Of a stretch of DNA of 64,000 nucleotides, positions 14,003 to 27,554 are shown piece after piece. Position 1 is the stretch's first letter. The number at the start of each line of letters is the position of its first letter. The translations under genes were made by a program, and so were the position numbers. Below the pieces are notes generated by a model, which ran no database searches, was not told the DNA's origin, and saw nothing but the letters and a program-made list of their open reading frames with translations. Source of the DNA: Spinacia oleracea. Its lineage: Eukaryota > Streptophyta > Magnoliopsida > Caryophyllales > Amaranthaceae. The DNA lies in contig NC_079491.1 of assembly GCF_020520425.1 (NCBI RefSeq), forward strand, positions 29,007,449 through 29,071,448. The letters run 5' to 3'.

Positions 14003-17000
14003 ATGGAAGTGAAGGAAATATGTAGAGTTATAAGACTGATATGCTGCATTGAATTTATGAGGATGGGTGTGTTGTGGACAATTTCTCTTCTAATCTCTCA
14101 CTTGCGTCAGTTACTTTGCAATTCCAACACTTTCCCTCGCCGGCGACAACCAGCACAAATCTCTGCTGCCAACCCACCTGTCTGCATTGTAACTGGTGTA
14201 ATCTTTCTTCTCCTTTTGTCTGTTTTAATGCCAATTTCATTCTTCATTTGAAACATTTTCATAAGGCAAAATTGTCAAAAAGTACGTTCTTTTTGCCTTA
14301 CTTTGTGAATTAGTACCTTATATTTTCAGTTTTGTCAAATAGTACCTTGAATTAAAAAGTTGTATTAAAAATGGTAACTTATAGCAACATTCCGGCCAAA
14401 TTATCAATTTTCCGGCCATTGATTCAAGCTTCCCTCCAAAAAATTGTGCGTGTTGAACAAACCAAGCCAAAGATCACACGCCTCTGTTACTCTTCTTATA
14501 AGAACAACAATACCCACAAAAATTTTAGATCTACAATACCCACAAAAGTAACTGGTTTGCCAGAATGTTGATAATTTGGCCGGAAAATTGATAATTTGGC
14601 CGGAATGTTGCTATAAGGTACCATTTTTAATACAACTTTCTAATTCAAGGTACTATTTGACAAAACTGAAAATATAAGGTACTAGTTCACAAAGCGAGAC
14701 ATAAATAAGGTACCTTTTGACAATTTTGCCTTTTCATAATACTAAATATAAAAATGCCTGTTTTGTGCGTGCAGGCAACATCAGGGCTTGGAGCTGCAGC
14801 TGCCGAAGCTCTATCGAAAGAGGGTTTTTTCGTCATCTTGGGTATGAGATAATGAGAATGTTTGATTTCTATTGTTATGTTCAGTCAATTTAGACTAGAG
14901 TGCCTTTTTGTATGTTATTTCTATTATCCAATCATGTGTATCTTTTTGTATGTTATTTGAACAGCTGCCTTGAAACCTGTCTTAGGGATGAGATAATATC
15001 TTAGGAAATTAAGTGTTTGTTAACACATCTGTTAGGGGCTAGATGCTTAGTTTCCTTGAATCTTAGAAAATTATTTCATGTATCATCTCTAAAGTATGCT
15101 TTTATGGGCCTCACAGTTCCTGCGTGACCGAATTTAATTGTTGTGTTTAGAGTTAGATGTCTATGGCCTTGTGGGAACCGCATGTGGTTTTTGTATACTT
15201 CCTATGCATATGTTGATCACAATATGTATATTTGATGCATGATTTTCTCCATGATTGCAGTTGGAAGATCTGGCCATCTCCTGTCAAAGGTTGATTGAGT
15301 ATTTTGATGATGTTTTTTCTTAAACCTTTCTCTCTTTCAATAAATATATTCTGTATGAACAGACTATGGCAGAGATCCGTGAACTAAATGAAAATGCCCA
15401 GCTTGAAGCATTTGAGGTTGACTTGTCATCCTTCTCATCCATTATGAAGCTAAAGAACTCCTTGATGCGGTGGCTATTGGATATGAATATGCATCCTTCA
15501 ATTCAACTGTTGATCAACAATGCAGGAATACTAGCGACATCATACAGAGCCACTGATGATGGTTTTGATGAGTAAGCTTGTCACTTTTCCCTTATTTTAT
15601 TGCAAGTCAATCTCATTTCACAATTTTCATTGGAAATATTCCTCTAATGAATTCTCTAGGAACTTTTGTAGTAAATGGAATATACAGAATTGTGATCAAC
15701 CAAATATTGCAAAGCCCTGGTATTTATTACCGATCTGAATTAGACCATAACGGAATTTTGGTCTATACCGGCACCATAATATCAGATTGAGGAAGGAAGA
15801 TTAGAATTAGAAATTGATAGAAAAGCACGGATATGGCCTTGGGTGAGTAGGAAACAGAAAATATTTATTTTAGTTCTATCATCATCTATGGGTTCAAATC
15901 TAAGAGAAATTCTGTCACTCCTCAAGTAATACCAAATTCATAGTTTCATACAACTGAAAGTAGTGAGGAAGGAATGTAATTTATCTATTAGTTTGTAAGA
16001 GACACATGCAAGTTCATCTTGCTGAAGCTGAAGCTACATCTTAAAATTTTAGAAGATACAATTCATCTGAAGCTTTTTAGTGTTAATACTTTGTCCTTTG
16101 AACTTTGTCATCTTCCACTCTCTTGAGTAATTTCTACATAATGAGGAACCAACTTAGGTCTTGACTCTTAACTTATATTCTATTTTTTAACCAATGGATG
16201 GAGGCACTACAAGTGCCCCTATGTCAGTTTGCTAAAAATCCTTAACTGAGAACGAAATATGAGCTAATGAGACGGAATGATCTCTTGGTTTGTAAAAGAA
16301 AGTTTGGATGTTGCATGTCTTGTGTTCCAATGCTACATCTCAAGTTCTCAATTAAGTTTGATGACTTTTATGTTGAGAGTAGAGTCATACCCTTAAGCTT
16401 TTAGTGATCAAGAGATAAAAGCATTCATCTACTGGGAGTCTTCCGAAGAAGGGAGGATAATTACGTGAAAGTGGTCAATTTTGTTCTTCAGTTCTCCCTT
16501 GATGTGACAGTAGGTACTGATACTTCAGAAAGGACTTCTGTTTTATCATAGCTCTCATCTAAACCTATATCTTTATACTATACTAAAGCACAGTTGTTTT
16601 CTCCCTCCTAAACTTCACATATTTTTATTTGATTTAATGTTTTTATAAGCTGAGTTGCAGTACAACCTCTAATAAATTCTTCTTGGAAATAATAATGATT
16701 TTAAAATATTTATTGTGGCGTAAATTACGAAATGATCATACTTTTATTATTTTTATTGCATCTAAAAGCAACTCCTTTTTTTTAATTGTTTGAATTGAAA
16801 ATCAAAAGAAACAAACTAAATGCTCAAAAACATTAATGAAGTTGTGTGTTCAGGTGAGCTAACTAGTTTCTTACTATACAAATCAAATCTCGGGTTTCAT
16901 ATTTCCTGTGATAGACTTGGAAGAGGTGGAATGCCATATGTGTGGCATCATGAATTCTTAAGGCTATTCTGGAGCAATTTTTAAGTGGGATGTCCAGTTT

Positions 17001-20000
17001 CTGAAATTTTTTTGATAATCCTAAAGAGCTCCTGTTATGGATTCAAAGTAGAAAAATTTGTTGAACTGCTTTTTAATGTAATTAAATTCAAATATTAGAC
17101 ATTTGGTATTCCTCTTATGTGAGCTAACACTATTACAAATGCTAACTTCATATAAGAAACTAATTCTTTGGTTTTCTCCCCTATCCCCTCAACTCCAAAT
17201 TTACTAAAACTCTTGTCCTTTTATCACTAGACTGAAAAATTTCTGTTCTAAATTTTCAGATCAGTTAAGTTTAGTGCTAATTAGGGCAACCCGTGATTCT
17301 TTTCTCAATGTTAAGATGAGCTCAAAGCCTCAAATAAGTTAAGATAGGTTCTAAATCTTCTAATAAGTCCAGAGAAATTAGGTGAAGAGAACACTCCTTA
17401 AGTTGTTAAAATTGCCTGTTTTCTGTTTGATTTATGCTGATATGTTTTCTTTTGTAATCTTTCCTAGGATGATGATGACAAACTACTTGGGGCCATTCTG
17501 TCTCACAAAAGTTTTACTACCGTTACTAATAGACAGTCCTGTTCCATCACGTATAGTCAATGTCTCATCGTTTACGCATCGAAATGGTAACCCCATTACT
17601 ATGATTATAGTCATTTGGATATGTTCCCTCCTTCAATTAGTGGGGCTTTTTTGAATCTTCGTTTTATCTAATATAAGTTAATGATGCTTATAACGGAGAA
17701 ATTCCGATATGACAGGGCATAATGATCATCAATATTTTCTTTTGAAGTTTATCTTATTACCTTTCTGTCCAAATAATTAGGAAGCTATGATCTTGTTTGT
17801 ACCTGGCTCTAAGTATAGCAACTTTCACTAGAACAATGATCCAGTGCCTGTGTAGTCCTTGTGGGGATGAGATTTGTAGATCGAAAATGATTCTTAAGAT
17901 TGGGCTTTCTTAATGATTTTTAACATATTAGATTGGTGTTTGAAGTAGGATTCAATATGTCTTACATTTGTTCAGTTGATAAATTTGACAGAACAATCTA
18001 GTTTTTTCTCTTTAAAGGGAGAGAGGAGTTGGTTATCTTCAAGAGCATACTCCGTAGACTTTTACGTGGCTTTGTTTAGTTTGGATTTTGATAGTTACTG
18101 AATGAGTATTTAGTGTGAACTGATTGACATTCATCATTTGTTGGTTCAGTAAATGATATGCAGGTGGATGAGGAACTTTTTTATGGGAAGTCCTATTCAG
18201 ATTTCAGGAACTATCCATTTGCTCAAATATATGAATGCTCCAAATGTAAGCCATCTTTTGCTGAATATCATTTAATGGGTAAAACTTTCTATCCAGTTCA
18301 ACTTATCAGGCTCTTTTTCGCAGTGTGCATATTACTTTTCTCATATGAGCTTCATCGACAACTTTGCAAAGATAAAGTGTCTCAAATGTCTGTCAAGTAA
18401 GATTCCTATATCTAGTCAAAGAAGCTTATACTCCCTCCGTTCTGTTTTTTCTTTTTGTTGATTACACTTCTACTTTATTCCTGTTTTGGCGAAGTTTTGT
18501 CTCTTAATATCAAACACAAACCCCACTAACAACACTCTCTCTTTTTTTAATTACACAACCCCCATTTGTTTCACTCTCTCTCCTACTTTTTCTTACACAA
18601 ACCCCACTAACTTCATTCTCTCTCATACGCTCCAAAATGGAAGCTGCTACATGTACCTCCAGGGTACCAAATAGTAACATACCCTGGGCTCCCATTGGTT
18701 GTTGTCACATAAACAACCCCACATGGGATTAAAATTTAAATCTAAAATTCCAAATGGTATTTGAATTTGAAATTTTAGACCAATCACAGCCAAGGGTATG
18801 AAACTATTTCATAACCTGAGGGTACATGTAGCCTTTTCGCTCCAAAATTCTTGTATCTACCGTAACTGTAACCAACAAAAAAAACAGATAGCTTTTCTCT
18901 GACGTGAAAGTATGAATCCGAATTAAGGTATAATGAAAACTAAGTTGTTTGGTTGGTCGAGTTGTGTCATAGGACCTAGGAGGACGTACGAATTGTCTTT
19001 CCCTTACTCATGCCTTGCAACTCAGCAGGAAAAAAAATCAATGCATAAAATTAATTACAGGAAGAATTTTTGTAAATGTAGCTTAGCTTCCTATTCACAG
19101 GATTTGAACTTTGCATTTGCTTTTTTTTCTTAAAAGTTGGGCCCGTTTGGTATCATTTTTTGTTTTCCAGTTTTCTGTTTTTTTCAAAATTAAAAACCAA
19201 AATATGAAAACCACAAAAAGTAGTTTCAAGGTTTTTGTTGTCAGTTTTCAAAATCAACATGATTACTATAGGTATGACTATTTTTTTATTAATCTAAATC
19301 ATAAAACTTCAAACCAAAAATTTGAAACTGACTGTGATACCGAACGAGCCCTTTATATGTTCCATTTGTTTATTAATTATTATGGGAATACCCTTATTTT
19401 GATCACTTTTGGTCTTTTTCCATTTTCTTATGACATCTTGAATCACATTTTCAGTTCCTCTTTCTTTTAATATGTACATCAGTTTATGAGCACCAAGTTT
19501 TACAATGGCTAAATCTTGTGTTTTTTGTTTTTCCTGCTAAAAGTTTACAGCTGTACATGTTTAAAAAGTAAAGTCGCTTACTGCTTCCTAGCCAATATCG
19601 CATCAGCTTGTCTGATGATTGACAAATGCGTTGTTCATAATACTGACCCACCACTCTGGCATGTTTCTTTCTTCCTTCTTTTGTAGTATTGCGGATCCTG
19701 GAGCAGTAAAAACCAACATCATGCGGGAAATTCCTCATTGTCTTTCCCAGCTAGCATTTTCTGTCCTAAGACTTTTGGGAATCTTGCACTATCCGGAGAA
19801 AGGGGTCAGCTCAATTCTTGATGCAGCCCTTGCTCCACCAGTAAGTTTACTTAACTTTGCTGCCACATCCTTCTGGAACTTTGTCTTCCTTTTCTTTTTA
19901 TAAAATGAATTTTGTTGACAAGGACTCAAGAAAACATGTCGGAGGAGGCCTGTAAAAATTGTTTGCGCAATTGACCAGGAATTCAGGTCAACTACATTAG

Positions 20001-23000
20001 GTGTGCCATACGAACCTTGACAAATAGTTAAAGGGAAACTCCTGATATATCCCTGAAGCAAGTGTCTGAGGAGGATTAACTGCTTGATTCCACAGGAACA
20101 CAGTTTTCCACCTTATTTTGGAGTGTTTTGCTATTTCTTTCAAGCAATGATTCCCCCGGAATTGCCAAAACGCATACTGAATGAACTTTTGGATTCTTTC
20201 CCATCACATACAATAACTTATTCAGCAATGCTCCAACATGGTACCTTTAATCTTTACCCACCTCAAAAGTCTGTATCATGTAAAACTAGTTATGTCGGAA
20301 TGCAAAATCAAGAAAAATTCCTCGGTCTATTGAAAAAGAAGATTTCGATTTGGGGTGTTTTTTTTCTTTGTTTAGTTAGAAAAATTGAGGTAAAAGTGAG
20401 ACAGTTGGAACTTGGAAGTGAGACAGTTTTCTCTGTTTGCAATTTATCATCAAGGAATCTTTCTCTTTGGACCGTAGACTTTATTTTAAAAGTGGGATAA
20501 GGTATTAGATTTTGGATCTTTCCAAGCTTTTTTGTTAGAAGAATCACACAGGGTCACTAACACATCCAACAAGTTTGTCAGATCCTTGTCAGTTACTAAT
20601 GTTGTTTGAAAGACAATAAGGGCATTTTGATGACTTTTCAGAGTGAAGACTGGGGGACACCTTTAAACTTGGCAAAAAATAAAAAAACTGGTACAAACTT
20701 TTTGAGGATTTAAATATTGAGGCACATTCTTATGTTGGTTCATATAAGCAAAGGAGAATCATTCAGCGTTTTTCTTGTATGACTATCTTCTAGGTGTGTG
20801 GTTGGAGGATTTCTCATTGAGTCTCGTGGGGTAAAATCAAAATGATTCATTCCTTTATTTCGTCTTAGTCCTTAAATTTTTTATGGGATTACCATTATTT
20901 GCTAATTAGATGGATTGCCACATTCCCTTTCATTTATTTAATATTTGGATGGAGGCTAGCTGTCTTCTTTGCTTTGTGAATCCCCTTTTCTTATCTGAAT
21001 TCATATTTTGTTTTTTTTTTTGAATCTTTTGAGGGAAGATGAGAATCAATTCCCTAACAGAAATTATAGGAAAGGTTCCTTCATGTCGGTTTCTCATCCA
21101 AGTGGACGATGCACATGCTGCTGTGTGCACTTAATTGAAGATTTGAAGTGTATGATTTTCTATTTCTCACTGGTGTGATGGTCCAAACAAATAAACACGT
21201 AGCCTAAATCCCAAACTAAGAGTCGATTACATGAACCAAGACATCATCTCATAGTCATCTGATAAACTGTTCTCTTCCGTTCCTTTCTATCTAGGGTCAT
21301 ATACTCTTGGAGCCCCAAAGCTTATTTTTCGCACCTTCAGCCTATGTCATCATTAGTGTCTCTTTACTTCTTTTTAGATGCTTAGTATACCAGCTGGCCG
21401 TTTTCTCTATCAGAGCTCCACCTCTCAACAAAAAATTTGCCTAAACAATGTTGTCAAGAATCTTACTCTCAGTCGCTGCTACTTTTATGTGAATTCTATC
21501 TATCTTTCCTTTTGTTACCACATATCTATCTTAACGTTCACTTCTATAGTACACCCTTGATTTGTTCTTTCTTGAACTCTCAACATTGTCATCCATGTAA
21601 TTAGATCGGACCATTGTTACTTGATTCGCTAGCATGAGATTGGGTAATTCGCTACCTATTGCTAAATTGAACCAAAAATGTACCATTTCATGTTATAATT
21701 CACTTTTTCGATTTGTGGTTCGTGAGGTCATTAGGGAATTAGGTAACACTGGATCAGACCAATAATAATCCTTATAAAATTTCCCTTTCAAATCATAGAA
21801 GCACAATGTAAGTCGTGCCTTGGCGTGATGGTCAAGTGTCTACTTGCTATCCACTAGGTCACAGACTCACAGGTCCGATCCCCTGAAAATCCCTGAAAAT
21901 AGTCTCTTTATGAAAATAAGTGTAAGGCGACGTACATTAGGACCTTCCCTCAACCATGCGCTAAATAGTGCGAGCCTTGTACATTGGCTTTTTTATTCAT
22001 AGAAGTACACCTTCTATCACATATGCTCTCATCATGCTTCTCCATTTAACTAACTGGTCAACTGTTTTCCATTATCTTGACCAGTATTTCCATTCTTTTG
22101 TATAATAGATCCGGTATAATTGAAGCATTCACATATATCTAGCTCCTTCCCATCCAATTTTCGTCGTACTGTAGTCCTTGTTGTTAATATTGAATCTGTG
22201 GGAATATATGGATATAAACAGTTCCCTTAATTAATTATATTAGACAAGTTAGAATAATGTGAATGAGTGGAGAAGTTTTAGGAGAGGAAAAAGGGGAATG
22301 ATGAAAAACTAATGTTAGATGTTTAGAAGATACTCCGGTGTTTATTTAGATAATGTAATCATTCCTTATTTAGCATTTTAGTTATTATAATTTGAAAATA
22401 TTCGAATTCCCACGTATATCCCACAATTCTTCACCTCGTTCATAATTTGAAAATATTCAAATTTTGGACAAATAAATTATGGTATACGTATCCAGTTGCA
22501 CCATTCTGATAATGACTACGTACCCTTCAACCGGAATCAAACCAATTGTAGTTCCATTTGTTTCTCTATGTAATGCCTAACATGGGACAATGTTTAACAA
22601 TTTCAAACAATTTTGGGATTTGTTTCCTGACACAACTTTGGTAACATGTCTGTCGGATTCTCATTTATGTGTATTTTCATAAGACCGTACAAAATGATAC
22701 GTGGCGTCAATAATTAATATACTAGGTACGAGCATGATGAACTTGATTCTTCGCCAAATAATCGCACTTTGGCTATCACAATTCAAATTCACACATTTTT
22801 GCTTTAACCCCAAATCATCTAGAAGACCCCACAACCACAATGCTTCCTTCACTCCTTTTGTTATGGCCATGTATTCGGCCTCTGTAGTAGATAAAACGTC
22901 ACTGGTAATGGCACTGGAGCGTGTAACATTGATCTCCAAACATTATCCAGTAGTAGATCGTCGTCTATCTAGATTACCGACATAATCAAAATCAACAAAA

Positions 23001-25212
23001 CCATTTAACTTACATGTATCTGTACCAAATCACAAACTTATGTCAACAGTACCCATTAAGTACCTTAAAACTCATTTCACAGCTTCTCAATGTGTTTACC
23101 GGATTCGCCACACTAACCTCTTGTGAAATATCTGGATGTGTAAGCACCATGGCGTACATTAAACAGCCAACCGCACTACCATATAGTACATTATCCATGT
23201 ATGCCATATCTTCCGCTATAGTGGGAGATTGTTTACCATAGAGCCTAAAATGTGGAGCCAGTGGAGTCACCACTGACTTAGCACCTTTCATCATAAACCT
23301 TTCAATGACCCGCTCAATGTAGCCTTTCTGGCTCAAGAACGATTTCCGATTTGATTTTTTCTTCTTATCTTCATACCCATTATTTTCTTTGCAGTACAGT
23401 TTTTGTCTCAAACTTTTTACCAAGTTTAGTTTTTAACCTATCTATCTCCACCTTGCTCTTTGAAAAAATAAGCATGTCATCCACATACAAAAGAAGATAA
23501 ATAGAATCACCTCCACTAATATTACGGATGTACATACAACAATGATTATCATTTTTGGATAACCCTTGCTTTAACATAAATGAGTCAAATCGCTTGTACC
23601 ATTGGCGAGGAGATTGCTTCAATCCATAAAAGATTTCCTTAAGCAACATACTTGACTCTCTTTATCCTCAACCTTGTATCCCTCAGGTTGATACATATAG
23701 ATTTCCTCATTCAAATCACCGTGTAAAAATGTTGTCTTCACATCAAGTTGTTTCAGCTTAAGATCACCATGAGCAACAAGTCTTTGTAGCACTCGAATAG
23801 AAGATTTTTTTACCACCGGTGAAAGTATCTCATTATAACCAACACCCTCTTTCTATGCAAATCCTTTGGCCACTAGTCTAGCCTTATATCTTATACCATC
23901 GGGTTGGGAAGGATCCTCCTTTCTTTTATACAGCCAATAGCAGTCTTTCCCACGGACAATTGGACTATTTGTCATGTCTTATTCATACGAAGATATTGCA
24001 TCTTTTCCTCCATGGCAACCATCCAACTCTCTCTATCCTTGTCTTTAATAGCTTGTTTAAAGGTGACCGGCTCATCATCCTCCACCAAAAGTCCACATTT
24101 AACCAATTTTACCTGCATGTAATGCCTTAGAGGTTTGTCTGGCTTCTGAACTGGTCTATAATTCCTCTTTGGCCTACTGGATGCCAAAGATTCATGTTGT
24201 TGTAATACATGTATATTTTCCCGCTGGAGCTCCTCATGATCAAGCTCATTCTCATCATTTTGATTATACCGGATGCTCTATTTGACATGAATAGAATCTG
24301 GTTGGTCTCTAGATTCTATCTCCACCACTTGAGTATTTGAATTCCTTGCATCACCATCTTAGGCAGCATAGACCATTGATCTTTCATCAAAGGTCGTATC
24401 TGTTAATTATAAATTTATAATCCTTTACACTCTAAAGGCGACAACCATTAACACCTTTGGGGTATCCCAAGAATATTGCTTTCTTGGCTCTTTCATCAAG
24501 CTTATCATCCTTGACATCATAAATTCATAATAAGTTGTGCACCCGAAGAAGTCTCTTGTAATCTGCATGGTTCCCCTAGCCACAACCGAGGGTGTGTCTC
24601 CATCTAAATATGAATGTGTATGCTTCACTATAAAGCAAGTTGTAGCAACCGAATCTGCCCACCATTCTTTACCTGACCTAGAATTAAAGTGCATACACCG
24701 TGCCTTCTCAAGTAGTGTTTACGTTCCAGTCTTTTTACAAATCCATTTTGTTAAGGTGCGTTTCTAACTGTCTAATGTCTCACAATGCCTTCCCTGATCA
24801 TATAACTTCTTAAAAGGTCCCTTGTGTACTATGTACAATTATATGTACCGTTATCAGACCGTACAGTTTTCAGCTTTGAACTCGTTCTGTTAGAGACCAA
24901 CTTGGATATCATCGTTCCTTGACTCCTTCGGGCGGGTTTCCCCTGTGTTGACTGTTTATAGAGCTTTTACACTAGTTCCAATTTCACCTTTGTTGCTAGG
25001 AATCTAGTTTTCGCTAATCTGATGCCATGGTAATATTTCAACAGGAAACTTCAGGAATGTATTTCTTTGGTGGAAAAGGCAGGGCAATCAAGTCTTCTCC
25101 CTTGTCCTACGACACGATGCTTGCAAAGAGATTATGGGGGACATCATGTGATATTTTTCTAGAGTTGAAGCGTACTTATGAGAAATCTACATTGATATCT
25201 GCTTGTGACTAG
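14003..25212 (+). CDS. Short-chain dehydrogenase/reductase, retinol-dehydrogenase/FEY-like
   Basis: An NAD(P)-dependent oxidoreductase of the classical SDR fold; its substrate cannot be read from sequence. Nine exons: 14003-14197, 14775-14841, 15261-15289, 15363-15571, 17468-17586, 18150-18245, 18324-18396, 19687-19840 and 25045-25212 (TAG), encoding 369 aa in continuous phase. Residues: TGATSGLG cofactor loop (64-71), NNAG (149-152), catalytic Ser in IVNVSS (199/200), YECSK with Y234 and K238, and ADPGAVKT after it. A hydrophobic N terminus (about 20-38) may be a membrane anchor. The C-terminal exon ([17 protein letters not shown]) lies 5.2 kb away across an intron filled with transposons, so it is easily missed. 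Resemblance is to plant WWOX/retinol-dehydrogenase-like SDRs such as Arabidopsis FEY, by memory of the family. Confidence 0.9.
14265..14730. mobile_element. Mutator-like MITE with long inverted repeats, TSD TTTTCATAA
   Basis: A 466 bp near-palindromic element. The ends are GGCAAAATTGTCAAAAAGTA and its inverse, and inverted homology continues for roughly 150 bp per arm (including ATTCCGGCCAAATTATCAAT). It is flanked by the perfect 9-bp direct repeat TTTTCATAA at 14256-14264 and 14731-14739. Long TIRs with a 9-bp duplication are the hallmark of Mutator-like elements. It sits in SDR intron 1. Confidence 0.9.
18639..18837. mobile_element. Small Mutator-like MITE, TSD CGCTCCAAAAT
   Basis: Roughly 199 bp with inverted ends around GCTACATGTACC and GGGTACATGTAGC. 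It is flanked by CGCTCCAAAAT at 18628-18638 and 18838-18848. The 11-bp match includes the 9-11 bp duplication expected for Mutator-like elements. It lies in SDR intron 7, next to a lone CTCCCTCCG Stowaway-type end at about 18432. Confidence 0.75.
19139..19353. mobile_element. TIR MITE, GGGCCCGTTTGGTATC family (copy 1)
   Basis: The left end GGGCCCGTTTGGTATC is matched by the inverse GATACCGAACGAGCCC near 19352. The interior includes TTGTCAGTTTTCAAAATCAA. A second copy of the family in the same orientation is at about 55898-56112. No clear target duplication was found. It lies in SDR intron 7. Confidence 0.65.
21812..21995 (+). mobile_element. Au-type SINE
   Basis: Has a tRNA-like A box (TGGCGTGATGGTCAAG) and B box (GGTCCGATCCC). 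These are followed by the Au-SINE-like 3' body: AAGGCGACGTACATTAGGAC, then GCGAGCCTTGTACATTGG and a short T-rich tail. It is in the large SDR intron 8. Confidence 0.7.
22197..24800 (-). mobile_element. 5'-truncated Ty1/copia retrotransposon inside SDR intron 8
   Basis: Minus-strand remnants appear in order. Integrase C-terminal region at about 24694-24425. A pre-RT linker at 24187-23972. Reverse transcriptase at about 23816-23380 ([40 protein letters not shown]). The RT thumb/connection is at 23423-23043. RNase H is at 22939-22661 ([20 protein letters not shown]). Frames are broken repeatedly. A short 3' LTR-like block is at about 22197-22427 (plus-strand TGTGGGAATATA...TATATCCCACA), preceded on the element strand by a purine-rich GAGGTGAAGAA. 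Gag, protease, the integrase core and the 5' LTR are absent. Confidence 0.85.
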
Positions 25213-26606
25213 GCCGGAATTCAAGATACCCTTTGACGTTAAAATATTCAGCAAATTTTCAGGTTGTATATTGTCATAATATTCTCCCTCAAAATGGAAC
25301 CTATTCGCGTTCAATTTTTGAAGAACCAGAGGTTGAGAAGCTCTTTCTCAAGCAACCACAGCTGCAGTAGATTTGGAGCAACACACAGTTAGTAACAAAT
25401 GTGCATTAGTTCTCTTGATATTTTATGTAATACAAGTAGTCTTTCCTGTTTTTAGTTTTGCAGTAACAACTTTTAGGTTGTTCAGCAACTGGTGTTCTGT
25501 AAGAACATAACTTCATTTGGGACTGACAGTCTGACGTCGACAGATGATAAAGAAAATGGTTGAGCTGACAGATTCAACTGAGATGGTTACCGTTGCCAAT
25601 AATGAGTGGTTCAAATTCTAATTCTTATGAGACAATTTTGCCAATGTTGCCAATAATGAGTGGTTCAATTTGTTTCATTCTCTTGAATCCTTTCTTAAAG
25701 AATGCATTTCTTTTGACTTTTGTTATTCTTCTGTTCTTTTTATTCCCACGGATTGGAGGTGTTCCTTTTCTGAGGGGTGAAAGAACATACTTATAAGATG
25801 ACCAATTAGTTACTCTATATTCTCATATACGGTTCAGTGTAATGATAATCCATTTCTACAAACTACTTAATTGTTTTGTCTTGTAGGAGTTGTGTGTTCA
25901 TCACTACTATCTGAATTTAATGTAGAAAGACGTACTAATTAAGTAAAATAATGTTGCATGTCAATTATTATTTAGGACTTTGTAAACAAGCAAGCATCAT
26001 CGTATTTCTTTACTTATTTTTATACATTTACGTAGACAAAGTATTTTGTATCATAAAAAAATCTATCCCTTTTTATCTTAATTAAAGCCTCGGGAAAAAA
26101 GGAAAAAAAATGTGTCATTATGTTATAACACGCCATGAAAACCAGTATTCTTATACTTATGCTTTGAAGTCGTAGGGAGGTAAACAAAAGTATTTGCACC
26201 TGACCTTTATTATTTTATTTTTTAATGTAAATCAGTTCATTAATGAAATTGAATTTAACGAATACGGAGTACATAACAAATTGAGTTAAAAAGTGGTATT
26301 TTTTTATCAAAACTACCATCGTGGGCAAGTTCTTGCACTTTATGATATTTCTCGCACATTTGCAGGAATATACAACATTTAAGAGAGACAGTCTAATTAT
26401 TTGTTACAGAAGTTGTGATTCATCTAAGTCAATTTGAAAAAATGATAATTGTTGCAATCTCGCTTAATTCTTTTTCAACGAAATTCACGACGATGCTGAT
26501 AATTGTTGCAATCGCTTAATTCTTTATCAACGAATAAAATTTATGACAATACTCCACCAAACTATACTAAATCCAAAGTACTCAACTAGTCCTATCAAAC
26601 TTATTA
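25213..26606. other. SDR 3' flank and intergenic DNA
   Basis: The probable SDR 3' UTR, then AT-rich spacer without convincing genes. There is a short direct repeat (TGCCAATAATGAGTGGTTCAA, near 25595 and 25649). Confidence 0.4.
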
Positions 26607-26959
26607 CTCACTCCGTCTCTTTTTGTTCTTTACGTTTGGTATTTTGCATTCGCTTTAACGACTAATTAATGTGCATTGAGATTCCCCTATTTTTTATTTA
26701 AACAAGGCAAATTACATTTATTTCAAATGTTTTCACTTTTATCACAATCCTAATGTAAAAATTGAGAAAAAAATTAATGTCCCACTGGAAAAGTGTGAGA
26801 GATTAAATCACCCAATGAATTTAATTGGTTAAAATAATAATTGGACACAAATTTTGATAGAATAGTAAAGCAACTATGTGATAATATAAAAGGAAATGTA
26901 AAGAACTTTTTAGGACATCCAAAAAAGAAAACGTAAAGAACAAAAAGAGACGGAGGGAG
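26607..26959. mobile_element. Stowaway-like MITE, TA target site
   Basis: A 353 bp element. The left end CTCACTCCGTCTCTTTTTGT is matched by the inverse ACAAAAAGAGACGGAGGGAG at the right. It is flanked by TA on both sides. Inverted homology continues through GTTCTTTACGTTT. Confidence 0.85.
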
Positions 26960-27008
26960 TACATCTAAACGATGTAGTTTTATTGAATCTAAAGACAAAA
27001 CATAAATA

Positions 27009-27386
27009 TTCCCTTCGTCCCATAATATAATGTCCGGTTGACATTTTTCACGACAATTAGGAAATTTGGAAAATGACATGATTAACTATAAATGTTGTAT
27101 TTATTAGAAAATTACACAACTTATTTTTTAAACAAAAGGACAAAAGACAATAAATTATGCGATCTCATTTTCATGGTAGAAACATTAATTATGGAAACAC
27201 ACTCGTATAAACATTAAATATGGGACCATGTTTTGTAGGTAAAAGTAAGACAATTGGGTAATTGAGTTGTTTGATAAGGGTATATTGTGGAAAAATTAAT
27301 TGATTTAATAGGAAATTGTAAAAGTAGACACAACATTTTGAGACACCAAAATGAAAAATAGGCTCTATATTATAGGACAGAGGGAG
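27009..27386. mobile_element. Second Stowaway-like MITE, different subfamily
   Basis: About 378 bp. The left end TTCCCTTCGTCCCATAATAT is matched by the inverse ATATTATAGGACAGAGGGAG, with TA at both sides. It lies only 50 bp from the preceding MITE but has different terminal sequence. Confidence 0.8.
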
Positions 27387-27554
27387 TAGGTAAAATAAAA
27401 TGGTCATGCCTATTTCCAACCTAAAAACCTTTGAAATTTGTAAACCCTAGCGAGAAAAATAGAGAGTATACGCACAAATAATCATAAAATCTACTTCGTA
27501 CATTTTAGACCCTTACACCCAACCTAATAAACAATACATGATGATATTGTGAAA

